Positions 19,855 through 28,314 of a DNA stretch of 64,000 nucleotides are shown piece by piece (position 1 is the first letter of the stretch; every line of letters starts with the position of its first letter). The DNA is taken from assembly GCF_900110495.1 (NCBI RefSeq), contig NZ_FODX01000006.1, positions 62,001 through 126,000 of the forward strand. The letters are read 5' to 3'. A model generated the notes under the pieces. That model made no database searches, was not told where the DNA came from, and worked only from the letters and a program-made list of their open reading frames with translations. A program made the position numbers and the translations under genes. The DNA is from Nitrosovibrio sp. Nv6. Lineage in GTDB: Bacteria > Pseudomonadota > Gammaproteobacteria > Burkholderiales > Nitrosomonadaceae.

Positions 19855-20559
19855 GTGACAATCTATAATCAGTATACGAAACGCGATCGATTCAGAGTCG
19901 GGATTAAAATAAAATTGCGTCAAGCGCGCTCAATCTATGAACTTGGAATTTGTCATTTTAATAATCCGAAACATATCTTAGAAATTGGTCCAGGTGATGG
20001 TTATATCGCAGCTCTTACACGTGATGACGGATTTTCATATACGGCAGTGGAGGGTAGTGATTCAGTTGCGTCTCGGCTGCGGAATGAAGGTTTTTCGGTT
20101 GTCCAAACTTATGTTCCGCCATTACCGCCAGAGATAAGAGGTTCCCAAATCTGCTTCCTGCTTCACGTTATCGAGCATCTGACGAGTGCTGCGGAAGCAT
20201 CACAGCTAATTTCACAAATTCGGAGTGCTCTGGATGAAGATGGCATTCTGGTAATCGCGTGTCCGGACTATGTAAAGTGGGGGCATTATTTCTTTGACTG
20301 CGACTATACCCATGCAATGCCATTTACTCGGCGACGCTTGCAGCAGCTTCTTCGGGACCATCAGTTTGAAATTGTTGAAGAAACAATTTATAGCGGACCG
20401 TTATTTGGCTATAGAAGTCTCTTGTTGGCTTGGTTCGCCAAACTTTTTTACCCTCAAATAGTCGACGATGTCGTTGGAAGATTTATTAAAAGGGATGCAT
20501 TGAGTCGAGGATTATTTACCCTTTTGCCTAATCTCCTGGTTGTCGCAAGAAAACTCTAG
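19855..20559 (+). CDS. SAM-dependent methyltransferase
   Basis: A 234-residue class I methyltransferase. Motif I is HILEIGPGDGYIAAL (near residues 42-56), followed by the acidic TAVEGSD and CFLLHVIEHL at the post-motif II position. GTG 19855 is chosen because AGGAGAGG lies 6 bases before it; an upstream TTG (19834) lacks such a site. It is the last gene before an insertion-sequence remnant. Methyl acceptor unknown; a sugar of the polymer is the contextual guess. Confidence 0.82.
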   Translation: MTIYNQYTKRDRFRVGIKIKLRQARSIYELGICHFNNPKHILEIGPGDGYIAALTRDDGFSYTAVEGSDSVASRLRNEGFSVVQTYVPPLPPEIRGSQICFLLHVIEHLTSAAEASQLISQIRSALDEDGILVIACPDYVKWGHYFFDCDYTHAMPFTRRRLQQLLRDHQFEIVEETIYSGPLFGYRSLLLAWFAKLFYPQIVDDVVGRFIKRDALSRGLFTLLPNLLVVARKL

Positions 20560-20714
20560 ATCCTGGGTCAACGTTTGGGACGACGCATAATATCGATCAA
20601 TCAATCAGATCCTGGGGTAGCGGCTCCCCATTCAACCGGACACGGAGTCCACCGATGACAGGAGATAGGCATATGCCTGGTGAAATCCATAGTGCTTCAG
20701 ATATCGAACGTATT

Positions 20715-21400
20715 GAAGTGGTCCACCGGGGTCGAGCGCCGCAGGCGCTGGTGCCGCGGTGCGTGAATTGAAAAAGTGGATTCGCGAGCTGGAGCGTGTA
20801 CTGGGCAAGAAGACCATGGAAAATGAGATTTTGCTGACCGGCATGCGGGCATAAAACTGCACGGGTTTACGAAGGCAAGGGCGTCACGCTGCGCTCCAAT
20901 TTACGCTGGTGCTCGGATGGTTTCGAGATTGCCTGCTGGAATTGGCAAGTGGTACGGGTTGTCTTTGCGCTGGATTGTTGTGATCGGGAAGTTATTAGTC
21001 ATGTGGCCACTACCGGCGGCATTACCGTTGAGATGGTGCGGGACCTGATGATTGAAAGTGTCGAGCGGCGCTTTGGGCGGGCTGCACGGCCCCGCAGGAG
21101 CAGTCGATTGGCTCAGCGACAATGGCAGTTGCTACACCGCCAGAGAAACGGCAGTCTTTGCTCGGGATATTGGATTCATCAGCTGCTTCACGCCCGTCAG
21201 AAGTCCCGAATCGAACGGTATGGCCGAGGCCTTCGTCAAGACCTTCAAACGGGATTACGTGTATGTTACAGATCGTCCTGATGTCACAGCTTGACCAGTG
21301 GTTCGAGGATTGCAACGAATATCATCCTCACAAGAGGTTGAAGATGAAGTTGTCAAGGCAATTCATCGCAACCAGTTATTAACCGCATCCCCACCTGGTT
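20715..21400 (+). pseudogene. Decayed IS3-family (IS2 group) transposase
   Basis: Fragments of both transposase frames can be read in order. From OrfA comes the leucine-zipper-like WIRELERVLGKKTMENEIL (about 20775-20835). From OrfB come LRWCSDGFE, VVFALDCCDREVISHVATTGG, WLSDNGSCYTARET, then SPESNGMAEAFVKTFKRDY and CNEYHPHKRL. The three DDE residues are present, but a large part between OrfA and the catalytic core is gone and frameshifts occur near 21090 and after 21290. No matching terminal inverted repeats were found. It is inactive and marks a past insertion between the methyltransferase and the hydrolase genes. Confidence 0.85.
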
Positions 21401-21465
21401 TTCTGAGGAATAAATAGGCGGAATTCTGAAGGTGGGCGAAAGGTAAAAGGTCGGAGGTGTCGATA

Positions 21466-23679
21466 ATGCTACGTTTATTTTTACTCGTACTGTGCCTGAG
21501 CTCGAAACCAGCTGCCGCAGATCAATGGCTACCGCTCGGAGATCAAGAACTTAGTGTCGCTCCTGGGAGTGCCCTCGATTTTTCCCAATTGGTCGAGGTG
21601 GGCCCAGCCGGCAAGCATGGCTGGGCCAAGGTGCTTGAGGATGGACATATCGGCTTTGAACGCCGCAGCATTCCCCAGCGATTTCTCATCGCATCGATGG
21701 GGTTCAGTAAGCTGAACGGGGGGTTGCCCGATAAAGCCGGAAGCGAGCGCCTGGTTCAGGAGCTGAAGCGCACAGGCTACAACATGGTGCGCTTGCATCA
21801 ATTGGACGCTCATCTCATGACAGGCCGCTCGAAGGACTTCGATTTTGATCCGGAACAATTTGACCGCCTCCATTACCTGCTTGCTCAACTCAAGGAAACA
21901 GGGATCTACTGGATTGTCGATGGCTTGACCTCCAATAATGCCGCCTGGGGCGACGTTCGCCCGCACCGTTGGGTGAAAAAACACCACGCGAAAATGGACG
22001 TACTCACTAAATCGAAGGGTTTTGCGCATTGGGCGACACTGGTCGAGCGCCTTTGGGGCACGAAGAATCCGTATACCGGGAGCGCTCCGCTACAGGATCC
22101 TGCAATGCTGGGCATGATCTTGGTAAATGAAGGCGCTGTTGGTTTTCTCGCCGCCCTCGAAGGCAGTTATCCAGATAATCTCGGTCCTCTCTTCCGGGAT
22201 TGGCTGAAAGATCGTTATCGAAATAATGCAGCGCTAAAGGCCGCTTGGGGGGGCGAGTTGAAAGCAAAAGAATCTGTTGACGGGGTGGTGGAAGTGCCTG
22301 CGACGGTTCGCGGACGTGGTCCCCGCAATGTAGACTTCGCTCGTTTTGTCAGCGACCTGGAACGTAAAAGCTATAAGGCGATGGAAGCGCATGTTCGTAA
22401 ACTGGGTTTCAAGGGCTTGACAACCGCCTTCGACAACTGGCCACATTTCGGAGCAGATATTACTCGTACCGCTGTTCAGTGGGTCGATATGCATGCTTAC
22501 CATGCTGAGGCCAGCGCGCATGGGCAGCCTGGCTCTAAAATTTCGCAATTAAGTATGCATGACAATGCTGCGAGTTATATCCGTGGACTCACCACTACGC
22601 GTCAATGGGGCAAGCCTTTTACAGTGACAGAGTACGGTCAACCTTTCTGGAACCGCTGGCGTCATGAGTCGGCCGCATTGATGCCGGCGGTGGCCGCTCA
22701 TCAGGGCTGGGACGCGATCTCTCAATACGCCGAAACTCCTGTCCAGTTTGATTACGGACCATCGCCGTTCACCCGTATGCAGGCGATCTATCCATTTAAT
22801 GTAGGAGCCGATCCGATCGCCAGAGGCGCAGAGCGACTCGCGGCGTTGCTGTTTCTGCGAGGCGACGTGGCGACAGCGAAAGGCCGCATTCATCTGCACC
22901 TGGACGCGGAGCGAGCGCTAACTCATAGCGCCGGATGGGAACGGGCACCGGAGAGTCTTTCCAAGCTCGCCTTCGTATCCGCTGTCGGGCTTGATTTTCG
23001 CTCAGAACCTGTGAAAAATCGCAAACGCGAGGTCTCGTTCGAGATGACAACCGGAAGGCCGATCTGGTCTGGTAAACTGGATACAGCGCTAACCCGCTCC
23101 GGTCTGGGTTCCGGCGATAGCCAGCTCGCTGTCTTACGCGATGCGGACATTATCGAAGCCTCAAATCGCACCCGATTGGATGCGGGGGTATTCGAGTCGG
23201 ATACCGGCGAGGTCGTGTTTAATAATCAGACAAAACAGATAGAGGTCCTAACGGCCAAAACAGTGGCGCTGGTCCTTAGAGGCGGGTCAGCCACAACGGG
23301 TCCACTCACTGTAAAGGATGCGAGCGGCCCCGCCCTCTTCGCGCTTTCAGCACTGGACAATCAGCCAATCGCAAAAAGCAAACGGTTGCTTTTGTGGGTG
23401 CTGACTGACGCAATCAACAGTGGGATGAAGTTCAAGGATGATGAGCGGACGGCAATTAAGACTCTTGGAGGTTTTCCTCCACAAGTGCAGACGGTTTCTG
23501 CGACGCTGAAAATCGCAACTGAAGGCGACGCCAAGCTGAAGGCTTGGCCGCTCTCCCTCAGTGGCGCGCGCCGGCAGGCGGTTTCCCTCGTTCCAGTGCC
23601 GGGTGCCATTGAACTGCGATTGGACACGTCAAAATTGCGCGATGGCCCAGCGCTTTTTTTCGAGATTGCCGCCGAATGA
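21466..23679 (+). CDS. Secreted clan GH-A-like glycoside hydrolase
   Basis: A 737-residue protein with an N-terminal signal peptide (LRLFLLVLCLSSKPAAAD). Residues 80-400 look like a TIM-barrel glycosidase of clan GH-A: YNMVRLHQLDAHL on an early strand, the acid/base candidate Glu222 in ILVNEG, and the nucleophile candidate Glu389 in TVTEYGQPFW. The C-terminal third is beta-rich and probably non-catalytic. I cannot assign a GH family or substrate. The start ATG has GGAGG eight bases upstream; an in-frame GTG (21457) is less likely. In an EPS cluster such an enzyme could trim, process or degrade the polymer outside the inner membrane. Confidence 0.75.
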   Translation: MLRLFLLVLCLSSKPAAADQWLPLGDQELSVAPGSALDFSQLVEVGPAGKHGWAKVLEDGHIGFERRSIPQRFLIASMGFSKLNGGLPDKAGSERLVQELKRTGYNMVRLHQLDAHLMTGRSKDFDFDPEQFDRLHYLLAQLKETGIYWIVDGLTSNNAAWGDVRPHRWVKKHHAKMDVLTKSKGFAHWATLVERLWGTKNPYTGSAPLQDPAMLGMILVNEGAVGFLAALEGSYPDNLGPLFRDWLKDRYRNNAALKAAWGGELKAKESVDGVVEVPATVRGRGPRNVDFARFVSDLERKSYKAMEAHVRKLGFKGLTTAFDNWPHFGADITRTAVQWVDMHAYHAEASAHGQPGSKISQLSMHDNAASYIRGLTTTRQWGKPFTVTEYGQPFWNRWRHESAALMPAVAAHQGWDAISQYAETPVQFDYGPSPFTRMQAIYPFNVGADPIARGAERLAALLFLRGDVATAKGRIHLHLDAERALTHSAGWERAPESLSKLAFVSAVGLDFRSEPVKNRKREVSFEMTTGRPIWSGKLDTALTRSGLGSGDSQLAVLRDADIIEASNRTRLDAGVFESDTGEVVFNNQTKQIEVLTAKTVALVLRGGSATTGPLTVKDASGPALFALSALDNQPIAKSKRLLLWVLTDAINSGMKFKDDERTAIKTLGGFPPQVQTVSATLKIATEGDAKLKAWPLSLSGARRQAVSLVPVPGAIELRLDTSKLRDGPALFFEIAAE

Positions 23680-23813
23680 ATGCGATGGTAAGCAGGTCGG
23701 TCGGGATTTGCTCCGCTTTTCTGCATATAGACGACCCATGCTATTGACCCCGTGGGGCTTGGCAGGATTCGAAGTTAAACTAACCTTGACCGATGATAAA
23801 AAAATGAATATGC

Positions 23814-25043
23814 ATGATGAGTACTATACGCGTTCGCATCTTTTACCCCGCTGATCCAGTTGGCATTGTTCCTGGCGGTATTGATACGTTCATTCGCGGT
23901 ATCGTTAAATGGGCGCCAGAGGACATCGAATTCAGCCTGGTTGGCATGACGACTGATCCGGTCGCACGGCCCGTGGGTCGTTGGACGCGCTGCAGTGTTG
24001 GACGGCGCGAGTTCGACTTTTTTCCAGCCGTCTGGGTCGCGAATGCAGGCGACCGTTCCTACGTGCCACTTTCGCTGCGCTACACCGCTGCAGTCGCATT
24101 GGCACCACAGGCTGTGTATCAGGACTTTGATATAGTGGAACTGCATCGTATCGAGCCAGGCTTGTTATTCGGCGAATCACGACCCAAAAACGCTTTTTTC
24201 CATACTGACTACTCAGTTATCCACAGAGCGACAAAAACCGATTTCCGCTGGAAGTATTTACCTCGTATTTACGATCTGATGGAACGAAAAATTGTACGGG
24301 GACTTTCCTCAGCGTGGTGCGTTAGCAAGCAGTTCACTGCGGTGCTTGAGACCAGATATCCGGCGTCTTCCACGATGATTCGATACATCCCGACCTGGGT
24401 TGATACGGAAGTGTTTTCCCCCCTACGAGATGATCTCCGGGCAGAGCAGCGGAGACGTCTCGCTACAACATTAAATATCGATGCGGCCGCATCGTGGATC
24501 ATTTTTGTTGGCCGACTTGATATAACAAAAAATCCTGAACTCTTGCTGTCTGCTTTTGGGCGACTTGTGTCTAGGGGACGGCACATTGTGCTTCTCTTCA
24601 TAGGAGATGGTGTTTTGCGGGCTGGGCTCGAGAAAAGAGTAGTTAAAGAAGGCCTTTCGGCGCACGTGCGGTTTCTTGGGCTGAGGGGACCTGCTGAAAT
24701 TGCTACCATTCTTGCATCGGCCGACGTCTTCGCCCTTTCGTCGACTTACGAAGGTATGCCGATGGCAGTTCTGGAAGCGCTTGGAGCAGGCCTTCCGGTC
24801 GCGACCACCGATGTGGGGGAGGTGCGCAAAGTGGTGTGCCCCAAAGTGAACGGTGCTATCTCCACGGATCAAAGCGTGGAAGGGTTTTCCATGTGTCTCG
24901 AGGATGTGCTTGATAATCTCAACCATTACGGGGGAGCGCCCGCAATACAAGCGATCCAGCCTTTCCGTCCGGCTGAGGTGTTAGAACCGGTTTATCAGAA
25001 CTATCGGAAGCTCAGTTCGAGCTTTCGAAAACAAAAGAGGTAA
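23814..25043 (+). CDS. Glycosyltransferase family 4 protein
   Basis: A 409-residue GT-B glycosyltransferase. The N terminus has the acceptor-side motif PGGIDTFIRGI. The donor-binding half has the block FVGRLDITKNPELLLSAF, GDGVLRAGLEK, and the EX7E signature in SSTYEGMPMAVLEALGAGLPV. ATG 23814 and 23817 are adjacent; either may be used. It is followed 7 bp later by a GT26 gene. Donor and acceptor are not evident. Confidence 0.88.
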   Translation: MMSTIRVRIFYPADPVGIVPGGIDTFIRGIVKWAPEDIEFSLVGMTTDPVARPVGRWTRCSVGRREFDFFPAVWVANAGDRSYVPLSLRYTAAVALAPQAVYQDFDIVELHRIEPGLLFGESRPKNAFFHTDYSVIHRATKTDFRWKYLPRIYDLMERKIVRGLSSAWCVSKQFTAVLETRYPASSTMIRYIPTWVDTEVFSPLRDDLRAEQRRRLATTLNIDAAASWIIFVGRLDITKNPELLLSAFGRLVSRGRHIVLLFIGDGVLRAGLEKRVVKEGLSAHVRFLGLRGPAEIATILASADVFALSSTYEGMPMAVLEALGAGLPVATTDVGEVRKVVCPKVNGAISTDQSVEGFSMCLEDVLDNLNHYGGAPAIQAIQPFRPAEVLEPVYQNYRKLSSSFRKQKR

Positions 25044-25050
25044 AAAGAGC

Positions 25051-25890
25051 ATGGAAGAAATCAAATCCACCTATCCCGGCAGGCAATACGGCTTAGTCGC
25101 CGGCATTCCCATTGATTTGGTCGACTGGCCAACGGTGCGACAGGTAGTCTGTAACTGGGCCATAGCTCGGGAAGCGCGTCAGGTATGTGTTTGCGACGTT
25201 CATTCAGTGATTACAGCAGGGCGAAATGGCAGCCATCGCAAAGTCATTGAAGAGGCGGATATGGTGACTGCGGACGGAGCTCCGGTGGCCTGGACTTTGC
25301 GGCGCAAGGGGTTCTCAGGTCAAACTCGAATCAACGGTCCTGATATGATGTGGCATCTATGCGCCGATGCGCCTCGGCGCGGCATCAAGGTCGGACTCTT
25401 CGGGTCTGCGCCGGAAACGCTAGAACGCCTGCGCGCAGTTATGGAGAAGACCTTCCCACAGCTTGACATATCCTATTGCGTCTCACCGCCATTTCGCCAG
25501 CTCACCCATGATGAGGATAATGAGATTTGCGACAGCATCAACAGGAGCGGTGTCGGTCTTCTGTTTGTCAGCCTGGGATGCCCAAAGCAGGAAAAATGGA
25601 TTTCGGAACACCGTGGCAGAATACACGCTGTTATGATTGGGGTGGGAGCTGCTTTTGATTACCATGCCGGGGCTGTTTTGCGTGCTCCACTCTGGATGCA
25701 ATCGAACGGACTGGAGTGGCTTCATCGATTATGGTCCGAGCCGCGACGGCTATGGAAGCGCTATTTGATAAACAACTCACAGTTTATTATTAGAACATTA
25801 TATGACTGGTTTTCGGGAGAGTTTGATAAGGCAAAAGCTATTTCAAATGAAGTGCCCCGCTCCGGCGGGGTGCGCAAGTCCGGAAAATAA
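25051..25890 (+). CDS. WecG/TagA/CpsF-family glycosyltransferase (GT26)
   Basis: A 279-residue cytoplasmic or membrane-associated transferase of the GT26 family. It shows VHSVITAGRN, ADMVTADGAPVAW, the NGPDMM motif, GLFGSAPETL, SLGCPKQEKWI and GVGAAFDYHAGAVLRAP, all typical. Known members add ManNAc, ManNAcA or similar residues to lipid-linked GlcNAc. A wecB-like UDP-GlcNAc 2-epimerase at 33861-34991 could supply a ManNAc-type donor, which fits. The ATG has GAGG eleven bases upstream. The last codons form a GC-rich inverted repeat (CCCCGC/GCGGGG) within the gene. Confidence 0.9.
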   Translation: MEEIKSTYPGRQYGLVAGIPIDLVDWPTVRQVVCNWAIAREARQVCVCDVHSVITAGRNGSHRKVIEEADMVTADGAPVAWTLRRKGFSGQTRINGPDMMWHLCADAPRRGIKVGLFGSAPETLERLRAVMEKTFPQLDISYCVSPPFRQLTHDEDNEICDSINRSGVGLLFVSLGCPKQEKWISEHRGRIHAVMIGVGAAFDYHAGAVLRAPLWMQSNGLEWLHRLWSEPRRLWKRYLINNSQFIIRTLYDWFSGEFDKAKAISNEVPRSGGVRKSGK

Positions 25891-26163
25891 CTTGTCTGTG
25901 TATGTATCGATCAAATAGAAGATCGAGGTTATTTAGCTCGTGGCTTTCCACATTCTATTTTTTGCGTCTTGTGAGTTGCGAGAGGGCTTTAGTTAAACCG
26001 GAGGGAAGCCCGTTCATAGCGTTTGACACGAGTTACAACGGTAATATCTTTTTGCCAAGCTAAGCTGCAGTATTATCTATAATCGGTGTGTTCGTCTCTA
26101 ATAGCCTAATTTTCTTATAGAGAAGGGAGCATGTGTGCGAGGGAATAGCGAGGGGTGCGAACT
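25891..26163. other. Intergenic, no feature identified
   Basis: 273 bp, AT-rich towards the right end; no gene seen. GAGGGG eight bases before the next start is its ribosome binding site. Confidence 0.5.
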
Positions 26164-26862
26164 ATGAGCGATAGCAGCATCTATGACAATGGAACTTATC
26201 TTGAGAAAAATCCGGGTTGGCACGAAGAAGATTCCACATGGAAAGCAACTCAAATATCCAAAATAATCACGGGGAATAAAATAGCCCCATCGACGTTGTG
26301 TGAGGTAGGCTGCGGGGCGGGGGAGATATTAAACTGCTTGTCGAGCGAGTTCGCTAATGTAGCTTTTTCTGGATATGAAATTTCTCCGCAAGCGTTTGAA
26401 CTTTGCAGGACTAAAGAAAAAAATAATCTGAAATTTCACTTGAAAGATATCTCCGATCACTCAGATCAAACATTCGATGTCGTAATGGCGATTGATGTAT
26501 TTGAACATGTCGAGGATTACTTTGGATTTCTTCGAAAGCTCAGAACAAGAGGAATATATAAAATATTTCATATCCCCCTGGACTTATCCGTTCAATCTGT
26601 GCTTCGAGGCTCACCTATTTTAAATGTCAGGGAGTCAGTCGGCCATATTCAATATTTTACAAAGGAAACCGCCTTGGCAACCTTGAAGGATACAGGATAT
26701 GAAATTGTTGATTATTTTTACACGGGAAGCTCCCTGGAACTCTCTAATCATTCTTTAAAATCTCACCTAATGAAGCTGCCTAGAAAGCTTTTCTTTAAGC
26801 TTAATCGTGACTTGGCCGTCAGGATACTCGGTGGATTCTCACTAATGGTACTGGCCAAGTAG
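26164..26862 (+). CDS. SAM-dependent methyltransferase, AT-rich
   Basis: A 232-residue class I methyltransferase: motif I CEVGCGAGEIL, acidic SGYEIS, and FDVVMAIDVFEHVEDY. ATG 26164 follows GAGGGG; an in-frame GTG nine bases upstream is less likely. The gene and its flanks look more AT-rich and Lys/Asn-rich than the surrounding genes, suggesting recent transfer. Together with the methyltransferases at 19855-20559 and 27215-27868 it suggests O-methylated sugars or lipid carriers, but acceptors are unknown. Confidence 0.82.
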   Translation: MSDSSIYDNGTYLEKNPGWHEEDSTWKATQISKIITGNKIAPSTLCEVGCGAGEILNCLSSEFANVAFSGYEISPQAFELCRTKEKNNLKFHLKDISDHSDQTFDVVMAIDVFEHVEDYFGFLRKLRTRGIYKIFHIPLDLSVQSVLRGSPILNVRESVGHIQYFTKETALATLKDTGYEIVDYFYTGSSLELSNHSLKSHLMKLPRKLFFKLNRDLAVRILGGFSLMVLAK

Positions 26863-27214
26863 GAGAATTATATCGTATACGGCTAACAGAAAATCACGTT
26901 TACACGTGAACGAAATTCAACAGCCTGCTAATCAAAGGATATAAAATTCTCAGCACAATAGCCTTAGAAGAAGTCACTTCCTTGATGCGCCTGGGAGACA
27001 ATTTATTGCAGCACCAAAGGCAAACTCTTATACTTCAATCTCAATCGTAGTTAAAATGCCGTGGAGGATCGCTACAAAATCACTCTTGGTTTATGGATGA
27101 ATCAGTTCTGGTCAATGGCTCAGCCTCATACACAGCGGCATCCCGCCTTCTCAGCCAGAAACATACGGACTTTGGGAGAGGCTGCGGAGGGAGGCAATAT
27201 TTTGGGAGAGACGA
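26863..27214. other. 352-bp intergenic region
   Basis: No gene or strong structure. A 60-codon frame starting at 27061 overlaps the next gene's start region and lacks a ribosome binding site; not called. Confidence 0.45.
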
Positions 27215-27868
27215 ATGAAATCTGCATTGCGTCACTTTGCTAATGCCGTATCGGGAAAAAGTCGGGAGCGGAAATGGCATCAATTTTTGGCACTGATGAA
27301 GCCTCAGCCTGATGAAACAATCCTTGATATTGGCGTCAACACCACCGAATATACTGATGTGGACAATTACTTGGAGAAGCGGTACCCGTACCCAGAAAAG
27401 ATCAGTGTAGTCGGGGTTAGCGAAGATTTTACTGAATTTAACAAGCGCTATCCGGCAGTGCGGACATTTTCGTCCGACGGGCGCAACCTGTGTTTTGAGA
27501 GCGATTCATTTGATATTAGCTATTCTAACGCGGTAATTGAACATGTGGGGCCTCAGCCTGACCAGCAGCGCTTTCTTGAAGAAATGCTTCGAGTCGGGAA
27601 GCGCGGCTATTTGACTACGCCGAACCGCTTGTTTCCGATCGAGACCCATACGAGCATCCCCCTGCTGCACATGGTGCTGACGCGACGTGCATTCGATACA
27701 TTCCTGCGCCTCATCGGTAAAGGGTGGGCGACTGATTATATTTTCCTATTGTCAGAGCGCGAGTTGCGATCGCTGTTGAGGTCAGCCGGAATTCGCAATT
27801 ATCAGCTAGTTCGTAATCGGTTCCTCGGCCTGCCAATGACGTTTACTGTTACGTGGCATAAGCAGTGA
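27215..27868 (+). CDS. SAM-dependent methyltransferase
   Basis: A 217-residue methyltransferase with motif I variant ILDIGVNTTEY, the post-motif SVVGVS, and FDISYSNAVIEHVG. The glycine-rich loop is not canonical (GVNTT instead of GxGxG), so cofactor binding could differ. The ATG is preceded by GGGAGAG. The closing part (YFTVTWHKQ-like TFTVTWHKQ) is normal for the group. Acceptor unknown. Confidence 0.78.
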   Translation: MKSALRHFANAVSGKSRERKWHQFLALMKPQPDETILDIGVNTTEYTDVDNYLEKRYPYPEKISVVGVSEDFTEFNKRYPAVRTFSSDGRNLCFESDSFDISYSNAVIEHVGPQPDQQRFLEEMLRVGKRGYLTTPNRLFPIETHTSIPLLHMVLTRRAFDTFLRLIGKGWATDYIFLLSERELRSLLRSAGIRNYQLVRNRFLGLPMTFTVTWHKQ

Positions 27869-28314
27869 GTCATTAAAGGCTTGAGCTGAGGCCAATAGCG
27901 ACGCCTTGGCTGAGTTGGCCATGGCATTGATCAAGTATCTGTTCCAACCCATGCGGAACAGGTCATTCACCCACATTCGTCTCTGCTTCTTCGGCTTCAT
28001 GAATTCACTGGAAATCGAGTGGAAATAACTCTGATTCTGACAATTCCTCAGCCGTTGTACCCCCTCAGTGCTAATATCTATAAGGGTTAGAGCCTATTTC
28101 AGAGCGACTACCGAATTTAGAACTTGTTTTGAAAGCTTGGCGGATTCAAGCATTCTCTCGACTTCGAGAACTGCTCTGCCATATTGTTTTCCTTTGACAG
28201 TTCGAACGTTACTTGTTACGGCGTAAGGTTGTTGCTAATCTGCTTTATTAATCTTGATATCTCGTGCAAGTTCTACGGACGTCCCGGCATGGGAGACGCC
28301 CGCGGCGCTGTAGA
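27869..28314. other. 446-bp region between convergent genes
   Basis: No convincing gene. A minus-strand frame at 27806-28000 (starts MKPKKQRRMWVND) overlaps the methyltransferase end and has no ribosome binding site. No terminator with a T-run was found although genes converge here. Confidence 0.45.

Noticed and set aside
25855..25885. GC hairpin as terminator of the GT26 gene
   Set aside because: The inverted repeat lies inside the coding region and no T-run follows.
27806..28000. 64-codon minus-strand frame at the end of the third methyltransferase
   Set aside because: It overlaps a good gene and has no start signal; composition suggests chance.
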